Below, piece by piece: positions 11,082 through 22,289 of a DNA stretch of 64,000 nucleotides; position 1 is the stretch's first letter, and each line of letters opens with the position of its first letter. The notes below the pieces were generated by a model that saw only the letters and a list, made by a program, of their open reading frames with translations, did not search any database and was not told the origin of the DNA. This DNA is from Blasia pusilla (taxonomy: Eukaryota; Marchantiophyta; Marchantiopsida; Blasiales). Where the stretch lies: positions 47,058,001 through 47,122,000 of the forward strand of contig CM114272.1 of assembly GCA_050084515.1 (NCBI GenBank). The letters run 5' to 3'. Both the position numbers and the translations under genes were made by a program.

Positions 11082-14060
11082 CTCCTCATCACTCTCACCA
11101 TGCCAACGAGCTCAAGTCTTATCTTGCTGACTCGGGCATGGGTTACGGCTCAAACCATCTGCATCCTGGTTAAGCATCCTAGGTCTATGCACCACCTGGA
11201 AGTCATACTCTTGCAACAAAAGAGCCCACCTTGCAAGCTTCCCTAGAAGCTTTTCGGACTTCATCAACCACTAAAGTGGTTGATGATGAGTAATGATGGT
11301 AAAGGGATTTCCGAATAGATAACATCTAAAATGTGGGACAACCCACACTGCAGCCAAGCACTCACCCTCATACAAGCTATACTTCGCCTTTGCAGCATTG
11401 TTGGAGCGACAAGCGTAAGCTACCACGAACTCTCTATCATCATCGTCATGCTGGGTGAGCACGGCTCCAAGCCCTAACATGCTCCAATCGGTATGCAACT
11501 GGAAAGGACGTTGTTGAGTGACAAGAGTAGCTTAAATTATTCAGTAAATTATTCGAGTAGTCGCATATAAGAGATAACAGCTGATAGGAAAAAGTGGAAA
11601 AGGAGAAAAGTCAGCGAATACTCTGACCCGGTTGGGTTGGGTTTTTGGGTTAGTAACTTATATGTAGTAGTAGGTAGCTAGGATGCAAAGTTAGAGCATG
11701 CAGCTTCAGCATTTTGTTCATTCATGTCTACACCCTAATGGGGGAAAAAAAAAGAAGGGGTGTGGGGGGGGGGGCTGTTTGTCTTCCGTTTAGGGTAATT
11801 TTATTATCAGATGGTCGCTATGGTGGAGAATTTGGAAGGAACTTGTGGGGAAACAATGTGGTGAATGCATGGAAGTTGTTTTGTGTATGAAGGATGGGAT
11901 GTTTTTTTGGCGGTTGGGCACTGAGACATGTAGGGGAAAAGTTGGCTAAAAATCGACGAATAGAGGTAAGTCGTCGAGTAGTGGTTCGACAGTTCGGGTC
12001 AGACCAAGAAACAGTTCCAAAATTTTTTTCTTGAACAATTGAGGTCGACTTGGGGAGAAACTGTAAAGGAGAGTGGTCGCGAGGGCAATAGCCTGAGGTA
12101 GTAGGGACTCACCTCTTAGGGGTTGTAGACAAGGGAGCGGGGGTCTTTTTCTGAATTCATGAGGTAGGGGCAAGAAGGGAAGACCATGAGCTGCTACTCA
12201 CCTGTGCTCTAGAGTATGATAGGAGATAGTCCCGGTACTAGGCTGACTGTCTAGCAAGTGTGTATGTAGAGGACCCTGCATGGGTAAAGTTTATGAAGAA
12301 AATTGATTTTCGTAAAGTGGAACGTTGATGAAATTGAGTATGTACATGTGATAAATTTGTGAATGAAGAGTCGAAAATGGAATGAACATGGTTGATGAGA
12401 GGATGTGATAGAATTGCTATCTAATTTCCTGGAACCACAAGTAGTTTACAGAATTAGTAGCAAGATTTCAGAGATTGGCAGAAGGACCAAATTTCCGGTG
12501 CCGGAACCAAGCTGTTGTCGACAAGGAGGCCAGAGCGCCAGAGATGGAGGAAGTGAGAATGACAAAAGCTCCCAAGGTGTGCTTAATTGCATAAACCTTG
12601 CCGTAATCAGACAGAGAACAAGAGAAAATTGTGCAAGGAGCGTACAGCAGATAAAATTAACGTGGTAGAAGCCAAAAGTGAAGTAAAGATTCAAATCTTT
12701 GACAAGAAAGTTGGATGCAAGGTTGGAGATTGTTGAAGAGATCTCCAGGAGAATGGATGAGTGTGTGTGAGCCTGTCCCTAGACGTTGAGTTACGGATGT
12801 GTAAAAGATGAGAGTGAAATTGGAGCCAAAGGATCAAGATTATGAATCGACGATTGCCAACGGCTGTTCTGATTTACTTTCCAGTTAGTGAGGCAATTTG
12901 GATTGTTAGTGTTTTGGATGCAGACATTGCTGAAGGATTCGTTAGAGGCCAGAACAATGGTCTGGAGGGTGACTCCTACACTTTGTTGAAGTATTCTGAG
13001 TTACAAACCAAAGGATTTACAACTTTGGAATTGATGTGGTTAACCTGCGTAGTAGCAGTTCAGAGTTCAATTATGTGAGCGGTGGAATCGTGACCAATTG
13101 AATTGGAAAATATGGAAAAGGGTCAGTCTGCTGTTCAACAAACGCCCCCAGATCGGTCTCCTCAATATGGGCGCGGATGTCAATCTGTCCTTGAGCATCT
13201 GAAATGCTCTTTCTTGCTCATCCCCCCAGTGCCACTCTTGATCCACCTTGGTCATCAAGGTTAGCGGCTTCGCAATCGAACTAAAACCCTTGACGTACCG
13301 TCGATAGAAGTTCGCTAATCCCATGAATGCACGAACTCAACTCACATCTATAGGGCGTGGATTGCGTGAAATAGCCTCTACCTTCGTCTATTGCATACCA
13401 AGGCCCCCAAGGTATATTGTATGATCCAAATACTCAATCTGGTTGTAGAAGAACTTGCACTTGCCTAGATGTAGCTTTAGCCCATGTAACTGCAATCGTC
13501 AAAACACCTCCTCTAGATGTCGCTCATGCTCCTGAACCATGGCGCTAAAGACTACGATGTCATCAATATAACACCTAGCAAAATGCAGACCTGCCAAGAT
13601 CTTATCCACGACCCTCTGAAACTCAACTGGGGCATTCTTTAATCCGAATGGTAAGAACCGCCACTGGTACAAACAATCCTTACCGTGAGGATCGATGCAC
13701 CAAAATGCCGTCTTTTGCGTGTCCTCCAATCTGATAGGCAGCTGATGCTATCCTGCTCGCAAATCCAATGAACTGAAGACCTTTCCATGTCCAATCGCAT
13801 CAAAGATCTTCTCACGGGTGGGCATGGCATACCTATCAGACTTCGTTTTCCGATTGATAGGTCGATAATCTCCACACATTCGTCTATCCGTCCAATTGCC
13901 ATGCACAACCTTCTTGGTGGGCATGATAGTGGCATATGCATACTCTCCATGCGACATCTCCACTAGTCCTGCTCCAACCAAGTCCTTGCTCCTACTCTAA
14001 ATCAGAGCCCTCTCCATGTCACTGTACCTGTAGGGTTGTCGAAAGATCGGCGTGTCACTC
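11082..14060 (-). pseudogene. Reverse transcriptase / RNase H of family A, copy A1, split by an insertion
   Basis: RT: MCGDYRPINR, then FSSLDLRAG, KTAFWCIDPHGKDCLY, FLPFGLKNAP and the YIDD active site (codons near 13559-13570), followed by GLANFYRRYVKGFSSIAKPL at 13324. RNase H: YTDWSMLGLGAVLTQ at about 11460-11500, with AYACRSNNAAKAKYS. The 11512-13140 insertion separates the RT thumb from RNase H. Stops and frame changes are frequent, so it is non-functional. The same modules occur in A3. Confidence 0.88.
11512..13140. mobile_element. Probable solo LTR (1629 bp) inserted in A1
   Basis: Alignment of A1 to A3 breaks after GGAAAGGA (about 11508) and resumes at about 13146 (CCCCAGATCGGTCTCCTC). 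The inserted DNA begins TGTTGAG and ends TTCAACA, a 6-bp TG...CA inverted terminus (TGTTGA/TCAACA). Flanking pentamers GACGT and AACGC match at 3 of 5 positions, so any target-site duplication is decayed. It has no coding capacity and contains a run of G at about 11765. Orientation and family are unknown. Confidence 0.6.
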
Positions 14061-14323
14061 GAAAACTCAATGCGGATCCCTGGACCCTTCAGCGTACCCA
14101 AATAATGCATACTAAATGCAAAACAACTCCTATTCTCCTAAGGAATTGGTGTATCTGATGTTGATCTCCTCCTATCAACTTAAGTTAGCCCGCTGATTGA
14201 TCCAAGACCCGACTAACCAAAGTACGTGTTTGGATGCAAATCAGCGTTGAGAGCGTGACCTACTGAACGCACGCTTCCGCAACAAACAAGATTAACGTTC
14301 AAGGAGAGTAGGTGCATGACACA

Positions 14324-14335
14324 TGGTATCAGAGC
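14324..14335 (+). promoter_or_regulatory. Primer-binding site of B1 (initiator Met tRNA type)
   Basis: TGGTATCAGAGC matches the classic plant retrotransposon primer-binding site complementary to the 3' end of initiator methionine tRNA. It lies about 400 bases before gag, which marks the end of the 5' LTR just upstream (…GACACA). Confidence 0.85.
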
Positions 14336-14724
14336 AAATCCTTGATGAACGTGAACTTGGGGTCGTAGAAGATCTGGGCATTTGGGGAGAACTCAAGGTA
14401 GCTGGAAGACCGCAACGCCCGAGGAGGAACGCAAGAGGCGAGGAGGAGATCTGAGAAAGCGAAGACTCGCAAATGGTGACCAAGGGCGAAGAACCGAGGA
14501 CACCATGAGTCAAAGCAAAAAATCCGAGAGACGAATCAATGATGGACCGTGAGCCAGAGGTGGAAATAACGACTCCCGAAGTGCCGAGTCCCAGACATGA
14601 GGATGTTCTGAACAAAAATCTTTCTGGGGGACCTTCGGTTCCAAATTCAAACAATCCAGCCTTTTATATCCAAATGATGGGATTGATGAAGGTGATGGCG
14701 GACCAGATGGCCAAATAGAGCAAT

Positions 14725-15534
14725 GTGATAATAGAATTCAAGTCAAATGGAGCCTCTAGTACCGACAAGAAGCTTTGTAAGAGAAATTTTCCAACGCCAT
14801 TCCCAGGAACAGGGCGTTCTCGGAAAGTGAGCGAGTTTCTAATGGAACTCGAACTTTATTTCAAAGCGCAAAAGGCAGATGAACAAGACAAGGTGACTGT
14901 AGCGGTCACATTTTTGAAGGATCACGCTCTCCACTGGTGGATGGCTCACCGTAAAGAACATCTAGGCCATGGGAAAACGTTGAGTTGGGAAGATTTCAAG
15001 GAGTTGATTGGGAACCGATTCACTCCGGAATATCAAGAGTATTGCGATGGCATGGAGGTTGTGAGATTGCGCCAGAGCGGATCCCTTAGCGCTTATGTGC
15101 GAGAGTTTAGTGCACTCATGAGTGCACTTTCCATGGATAAACATACAAAAAAGGTGATCTTCTTAAGTGGACTCAAACCGAGCACCAAAAAGGCCCTCTT
15201 TTGTATCCCTCACATCCTAGAGATGTGCGCGGATCTTCTGAGGCTAGCAGAGCGGATTGGGGACGATGAAGTCCAACACCAAAAACCCTTTGAGCCAAAA
15301 AGTTTTTCTAAGTTACCAAAAAACAAAGGGACATCCAAGAGGGTTTGGAATGGGGGTGAGCGCGACCACGGAGGGTCTCTTGCCCCAGCAACGAAACGAG
15401 TGGAAGTCAATGCGAAGCCAAGAGGGCCGCCGTTCATGAAGTCAACGAATGCCAAAGTGATTTGCTACAACTGTGGCGAACCGGGGCATATGGCAAGGAA
15501 TGTGTTAGGCCCAAGGTTAGTAAACCAAGTATGA
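14725..15534 (+). pseudogene. gag of B1 with a frameshift in the zinc knuckle
   Basis: Retrotransposon gag capsid region (about residues 25-170: FPGTGRSRKVSEFLMELELYF type start, then HWWMAHRKEH, RFTPEYQEY, VRLRQSGSLSAYVREFSALM), then a basic linker and the start of a CCHC zinc knuckle (CYNCGEPGHMA). The frame is lost inside the knuckle, where one base is missing in GCAAGGAATG, so the last Cys is read only in the next frame. The start at 14725 is not certain because upstream codons are also open. Confidence 0.85.
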
Positions 15535-17680
15535 TTGCGTTCGCTGCTAAGCACTTATCAGCGGGAGATCTAGATACATCTCTCCAAGTCACCAAGAGAA
15601 CGCCCAATCTAGTTTACCCAGGATCCAAGATCGCTAATTGCGATGTGATGTTGCTCGTCGATACAGGTGCTTCGCACTCATTCTTAAGCCCGAGAATCGT
15701 GAAGACGTTGGGATTGCCAAACACCAAGGCGGATGAACCCTTTAGGGTAGGATGCACGGGAGGCAAGTCCCACCAGACCTCAGATCTGGTTTTAGGGCTA
15801 GTTGTGGGATGCGGAGTATTTGAGTTGAAGGAAAATTTCACAGTTTGCGACATGGACGGAATCAATGGAGTCTTGGGGAACACGTTCTTGGATGCGTATG
15901 AGGTGGAATTGAGGGGAAGACCTTTGAGGTTGAGCGTCTTGGTTAACGGCAAATGGACGGACGTTAGATTGGTTCGTGAGGTTCCTAGGAAGATGGAGTT
16001 GGTGAACGCCATCACGAGGATGAGTTTGGCCGAGTTAGAGGAAGGATTCCTTTGCTTGATGAGACAAGTAGAGGATGATGCAAGCGCGAGATGTAGAGAT
16101 CAAAACTCAACTTCAAGGGGAATCCCTGAAACACTCAAGAGAGTTGTGAGAGAATTTGGAGATGTGTTGACTAAGGAGCTTCCAACTGAGTTGCCACCAC
16201 ATAGGGCAGTTGATCATAAGATTGAGGTGATACCCGGATCTCAACCACCTTCAAAGGCACCATATAGGTTGAATCAAGAAGAACTTGCCAAGTTGAAAAA
16301 ATAGTTGGGTGAACTCTTAGAGAGGGGTTACATCCGAACTAGCAAGTCACCTTATGGAGCGCCCGTTCTCTTTGTGAAGAAGAAGGATGGGAAGTTGAGA
16401 CTCTGTGTTGATTACCGGGCGCTGAATAAAGTGACGGTAAGGAACAACTATCCTCTCCCAAGGATGGATGACCTCTTTGATCGATTTTTGGGTGGCAAGT
16501 ATTTCAGCCGGATTGACCTAAAATCAGGATATTATCAGATTTGGATTGCCGAAGCGGATGTAGAGAAGACACCTTGTAGAACGAGATACGGTTTGTTCGG
16601 GTTTGTGGTAATGCCTTTCGGTCTTTGTAATGAGCCTCCGACGTTCACCACTTTGATGAACTCCATCTTTCATAAGGAGACATATGAGTTTGTGATCATC
16701 TACATAGATGACATACTCATCTATTCGAAAACACTAGAGGAGCACACTCGACATTTGAAGACGGTGTTTGAGAAACTCAAGACGAACAAGCTGTATGCGA
16801 ATGCGGATAAGAGTGAGTTCAGTTTGACGAGGATCAAGTTCTAGGGGCATGTGGTTAGTGCAGATGGAGTAAGTCTAAACATGGAGAAGGTAAGCGCCAT
16901 TGCCGATTGGGAACTGCCTTCCACTGTGAAGGGGATGAGGAGGTTCATAGGAGCGGTCCAATTTTACCGGACATACGTGAAGAAATTCTCGGGAATAGTG
17001 AAACCTCTTACAGATTGGACTGCAAAATTGGCCAACGCAACATGGACCAAGGAAGTGGAGAAAGGGTTCAATCGAGTCAAAGAGATCCTCTTGCAAGAAC
17101 CAGTTGTGAAGCTGCCGGAGTTTGACCAACCGTTCGAGATAAACACTGATGCTAGTGATTTCGTGATTGCTAGAATGTTGGTACAAAAAGGGAGACCTAT
17201 AGCATACTAGAGCAAGAAGCTTAGCGACACCAAAAGGAGATGACCCACTCACGAGAAATAGTTGTTCGCGGTGGTTCATTGCTTGAGAAAGTGGCGTCAC
17301 TATCTGGGACTTCACAAGACTCGAGTATTCACCGATAACATATCGCTCAAGTATTTTGAGACCCAGAATCGCGTAACACCAAAGCAACTTTGATGGCATG
17401 ATACCTTGGCGTTGACGAATGTGGAACTAATCCACAAGCCGGGGAAAGACAATGTCATTCCGCATGCGTTAAGTCGTAGGGATGAGCATATGCCATCGAC
17501 GACACAAGTGTTGAGAGCAATGTTTCCTAATGAAACAGACCTGGAAAGAAGGATTCGTGAAGGATACATGAAGGATGCACAAGCGAGGGAGTACCTTGGG
17601 AAGTTAAAGCGGGACGAGAAGGTGGCCAATCTAAGTTTGATATACGGCTTGCTAAGGTTTAAGCAGAGCAGGATCTATGT
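15535..17680 (+). pseudogene. pol of B1: protease, RT and RNase H, with many stops
   Basis: The aspartic protease is LLVDTGASHSFLSPR (about 15650-15700). RT runs from about 16200: [49 protein letters not shown] and the YIDD active site (about 16700). RNase H has INTDASDF (about 17140) and the connection domain ends in ELIHKPGKDNVIPHALSRR. In-frame stops occur at about 16302, 16842 and 17208, plus further stops at 17240-17260 and 17390. They are caused by different base changes, so the copy is old. No integrase follows. The motif wording resembles plant chromoviruses (Reina/Tekay type), but without integrase and chromodomain the clade is not certain. Confidence 0.88.
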
Positions 17681-18247
17681 AGGTCACATATCCGCCTATC
17701 CGTCCAGTTGCCATGCACATCCTTCTTGGCGGGCATGATAGTGGCAGATGCATGCTCTCCATGCGACATCTCCACTAGTCCTGCTCCAACCAAGTCATGG
17801 CTCCTACTCTGAATGAGAGCCCTATCCATATCACTGTACCTGTAGGGTCGTTAGAAGATTGGCGTGTCACTCGAAAACTCAATACGGGATCCCTAGACCC
17901 TTTAGCGTACCCAAATCATGCATACTAAATGCAAAACAACTCCTATAACTCCTAAGGAACTGATGTATCTAGCGCCGCTCTCCTCCTGTCAGCTTAGGGC
18001 CCATATCTAGCTCCCAAGTCTTCATCGTGACTACGGTAGGACTCTCTGGCGCGGATGTGGGTGGTTGCTATGGTGCAACCCCATCTCATACAATAGGACT
18101 CGACTACTCCCTTGCAGCCAAGTGCAAACTCTGATCTCCACATGTAGTACCCGAAACCATGCTCGATGCTGTGGCTATCATCTCCTGGCGTACCTGCAAA
18201 ACATCCCAAGAAGTCCAAGGGTGTCTCTCTTGATCACCCCTAGTGTG

Positions 18248-19320
18248 TCAATCTCCTCGGGTCCCACCCCCACCCCCAACCACTGCCTCAACCGTCTCCG
18301 TAGGCATGGGGTTCACCAATGCAACAGCTGTGATATGTCGCATTTGCAAATGACGCTGCTCAGCTACTCCTAAGCTGAAAATCCATATCAAGAAATTTAG
18401 GTCCATTTCCTGACCCAAGACATGACGTTGTGATGCCTCTGATAGTGATGGTACTACCCTCATTCCTGTGGGGAATCCCATTGCTTGCTCTTGTTCACCG
18501 GCATTGGGCTCCACCAACCGCTGTACCTGGTCATCCCAAACCAAGCCAGGTCCGGCCTCCTTGAATGCATAGGAAGCGGGAAAACTCACAAATATGGGAA
18601 AGGTTGCCCGTGGCATGCCAATCCTGTTGACCACAGTCAACGACAGTCAATCATCATGCCTCACTACCTGTGATCGACGGCCCAGATCCAATATGGAATC
18701 CACCAACAACTAGGAGGGACGCTCCACTTGTGCATATGGCCTCCGCAACACCTCGTGTGGTACCAAGTTGGTCCACCAAAGATACAGGAGACATGCTCTA
18801 GAACCTACACTTGCCGCATCCAACAACATTTTCGGGCCGGTCCATGTGCGCATGTGATGTGCACTCGTCATCATGCGAGACCTTGAATCACCCAAAATTC
18901 GCACATTCTCCAGAATGTATGGTGGAGAATGAGACTGATGCTCCTGTAAGTGTCGCAAGATCCGCATCATCTCCCAAAATAACCTAGACCGAGAGTCAAC
19001 TAATCCACTACCCCGTCCAACACTCGACTAGCCCTTACACAGCCAACCCGCAGTGACCAAATCTATGGTCCCTACCCGCTCCAAGTCCTGCACCCCCAAC
19101 AATGAAATGTCCCTCGGTAGGGAACTCTGGTAACCCGAGACGGAAGACATAGACAACAAGTCAAGAAATCAGAGGCGTAATTGCACCACATGGTGAAGTG
19201 GAGTGCGCCTTGCAACATCATCGATCTCCACGTATAGATACTATTGCACGTGCACTCCTACATGCAAAACAACATCTAAACCAATGCTAATCCCTCCAAA
19301 GAGATCCAACACGCAAATAC
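18248..19320 (-). pseudogene. C5 cytosine DNA methyltransferase domain in A2, catalytic motif lost
   Basis: One continuous minus-strand frame, collinear with A3. Motif I is DLFGGISIGL (Asp codon at 19306), motif II is YVEIDDVARR and motif VI is ENV (18902-18910). Motif VIII is ASVGSRACLLYLWWTNL. The C-terminal part carries FPIFVS, EQAMGF and RHVLGQEMDLN (motifs IX/X). The PCQ motif IV is replaced by L-C-K, and a stop follows within the same motif (19042-19025), so this copy cannot methylate. A TAG at 19241-19243, 21 codons after the motif I Asp, is shared with A3. The family normally transfers a methyl group from S-adenosylmethionine to DNA cytosine. Confidence 0.85.
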
Positions 19321-19833
19321 CCTCCTATGGGATGCACCACACAATCGGGGTGGTGTCCAAAAGGGTCATAGTAGCACTCCTGGATACCTCGGGTTCCTCT
19401 GACCTATCACGCTCTGGTACAAACGTCTCACTCCACGCGGTCTGCACATGATCAACGGCTAAGCATCAAAGCTCCTCAATCGAGCCCCAAAGTGGCACCT
19501 CTCCTCCATGGAATGATGCGGCTACCATGACATTCCTCTCCATAGAAATGTCAAGAACGGGAGTGTCCTCTGCATGGATATGTCGCTGCTCAATGTTGCT
19601 AAGGTCGCCATCTCTCCTGGCCATCGCTTGATCACTCCACCGATGAATCGAACGGGTAATGAGCTAAGGTGCCCATCACCTGACTACCATCCTAGTCTGT
19701 AGGACGTTGACTCCTCCCAGTAATCCAGGGAAAATCCCATCGGGCATAATACTGCTCCACCAACCAAGACCTCGTAGGACTCTGCATCGATCACTATCGC
19801 CTTGGCTGACACCACGGACTCATCTATAGGATA

Positions 19834-20526
19834 TCACAAGCGAATCCTCACCACAACCTCATGTCGGGTGATATATTGTGTGATACTTGCTCCACCCAAG
19901 GATGTGTGTATCCGGAATGGACAACGCTCCACAACGGCTCTCGTCAAGCCCAATCCTCTGAATGCCGCTTTCCCCAACATCAGGGGTTGCGCTCCTGAAT
20001 CCAACAATACGCGTTGCGGTCTAAGAACTCTACCTCCTAGACTCACTAACTGGAAGACCTCTCCCCGGTTATCCGGCAATACAACACCAAGAGAAGCCAT
20101 GGCATGCTCTATCGTGGGTCTAGCGGACATCTCCGCCATCCTAGCAGCCGCAGCCTGCCATAAATCTAACGTGGACGGCCTGAGCATAGGCTCCAAGGGC
20201 AGGTCCATCACCTCCTTTGCAATCACCCCTGAGTGTGACGCAGGAACACCAACTCCACGCTCACATAGCGTAGCGGCAAGCCAGAAAACCTCAGCGTGCG
20301 TACCTCCCAACTTCATAACATCGGAAGTATAAAATAAAGGAGCACGGTACACAACAGTGGCCGCCCCCAACAACGTGCTCGACACATGCTCCTCCTTAGC
20401 ATCAGTAATAGGAGTCTTCGCACTCACTTCTCCCATTGCTCTCCGTGTCTGCACACCAATAACATCACCAACTCTTCGGTAACTCTGATTAGGACCCATC
20501 GATGGGGTCCTCATCTCTTCGGACAA
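19834..20526 (-). pseudogene. Gag C-terminal/protease segment of A2
   Basis: An open minus-strand frame of about 230 codons. Its second half holds an aspartic protease signature, RVLLDSGAQPLMLGKAAFRGLGL (DSGA at about 19990-20001), in the normal place between gag and the rest of pol. The N-terminal half (EEHVSSTLL, AEVFWLAATLCERG) matches the A3 segment 49510-50040 but no named domain. Protease would cleave the element polyprotein. It runs into the linker before the methyltransferase at about 19640. Confidence 0.8.
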
Positions 20527-20899
20527 CGTGAAAAACTAAGGAAGCCTGGTGTGTTTCTTGGCTTCCCCTTGCTGTGGATCCAACTTAGCGGTTGCTCTAT
20601 GCGTAACAACTATGGCGGTCTTCATCTGAGCAACTCCGCACATCCAACCAAGATCCTCCATATTTGTGGCTGCTCCATAGGATGTCGATGCCATGGATCC
20701 GGCATCGGGTAACCTCAATGCCATAGCGGCAATTTGCTGTTGTAGCTGTTGTATATGAGTAGCCATCCCAACCTCATGCCCGGCGCTCCCTCAATGAGTC
20801 TAGGTGGTGGAACTCTACCTCCTCCATGGGCAGCTCCACCACCCCCTAGGGAAACTCTAGCTCCTCATTTCCCAACGGGACCACCTGGTGCACGACCTA

Positions 20900-22280
20900 T
20901 CGGCCCACTTGCATCGGCAACTCGATCTGGTGCCCTCTATGGCCCTTGGCTCGGATGTAACTTAGGGTGCAAGTTGAAACACATGGTGCGTGTGTGACCG
21001 TACCTGTGACAATAGTCACACTGATAACCTCCTAGTGCATCACCATCTCCTCCTCCATGCTGAGGCACACGTCCATGACCCTGATGAATGCAATCACGTT
21101 AGTGATGGGCTCCACCACATGCCAAAAAAATAATACCTGGCGGCTGCTGCTGATGCTGGGCTGCATATGATGGCGCACGTCTTTGTCGCACAGGCTCTTG
21201 ATAACCTCCATGTGCTCGTGGTGCCACAATCCTTTCTCAAAATCCACGTTGTTACACTGGTGGTGCAGATACTCGTGGATGCTCTTGCCCAAAACTCATG
21301 GTGGCTACGCTCTCCTTTGCCATGTTGCGCTCATTGTTCTTGGCGGTCCTAAAATCATCTCTCAACGTGGGTGAGGTGTTCATAAGAAGCATCCCCTCCC
21401 GCACCGGTGTCCGTAGGGTTCGGTCCAACATTGTGTACCATGATTGGATAGTCTGGGCCTCTATTGCCCCTTGAGTGACGTTAATCAACCTACGCAAGGG
21501 AGTGTAGGCCTCACGCAAACTCTCACCGGGGCGCCTTTGGAAGTCGTGGATGCTCCGCAACTTCTCCGTCCGTACCCCTTGGTAGCTCGTCCGCAACTCA
21601 GCAAAGAACTCAACCACAGGGTTGAACTTGGGACGCACCCGACTGGACGGTGCAACTACTCCAGTGCGAGTTACCCCTCCTAAAACATTACGGGTGGAAG
21701 AGGAAGTAGCCTCTCCTGACTCCTCCTCCTCATCTAGGAATGGCTCCATCCATGACACATAGTGTGGGTCATAGTAGAGTCGCCATGCCTCAATCTCCTG
21801 GGCATATCTGTGGGAGAACTCATGGTAATCGTCCTTGGGCACCCCCTCCAAATGCTGGAACATGCCATTCCATGTTGAACTCTCTAGATTTCCTAGCCGG
21901 TTGTGAGTCACACCAACTCCTAAACTCTACAATAAATTTGTGCAACTCTATCGTGCCTGTAGCACCCAAAAACCTACGTGGTCTTCTACTCGGGTTGTCC
22001 ATCTCGTACGCCCAACTGGTAGGACCACTCATTATGTGTTGCAAATCACTAACACACTCCTCTACACACTCCCCCGTGTCTGAAGACGCCAAAGAAGGAG
22101 ATCAAGGTGGTCTCTTTCATGGAGACCCTCGAAATTCTTGCACCACTCTGGGTAAAACCTCTAGAGCTACTCTCAAGTCCACCACCTCGCCTCTCAAAGT
22201 CCTAAAAGGACGTCGTGATGACCCTCGTGCCCCTCTCACACGATCACTCTCAACCTCGTGAGTAATCACTCAAACTAAAT
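20900..22280 (-). pseudogene. gag of A2
   Basis: The minus frame from about 22280 reads through TGTIELHKFIVEFRSWCD and MEWHVPAF into PKDDYHEFSHRYAQEI (21911-21252). The retrotransposon gag core is KFNPVVEFFAELRTSYQG, RSIHDFQRRPGESLREAYTPLRRLI and TLRTPVREGMLL. A well-kept CCHC knuckle, CDYCHRYGHTRTMC (C-x2-C-x4-H-x4-C), lies at about 20975-21030. A second, upstream knuckle-like cluster near 21100 is broken. Frame changes at about 21250 and 22090 and stops near the start make it a pseudogene. Confidence 0.82.
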
Positions 22281-22289
22281 AGGTGGCAC

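Larger units (their letters stand above)
8698..14183 (-). mobile_element. Ty3/gypsy family A, copy A1 (3' part)
   Basis: Minus-strand LTR retrotransposon remnant. Read on the minus strand it holds part of RT, RNase H, integrase (HHCC zinc site and core), a PHD finger and the 3' terminal repeat block. It aligns with copy A3 (43533-50890) throughout, for example 9340 with 44322 and 11500 with 46470. The gag, protease and methyltransferase parts are missing: the match to A3 stops at about 14183 inside the sequence upstream of RT. It is interrupted at 11512-13140 by a probable solo LTR. Stop codons and frameshifts occur throughout. Confidence 0.9.
14184..17685 (+). mobile_element. Ty3/gypsy family B (chromovirus-like), copy B1, both ends truncated
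   Basis: Plus-strand element with primer-binding site, gag, protease, RT and RNase H. The integrase and 3' LTR are missing: homology stops just after the RNase H/connection region at about 17680, where family A sequence starts. Only the tail of the 5' LTR (before 14324) can be present. B2 (24430-26230) is another copy. Confidence 0.88.
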
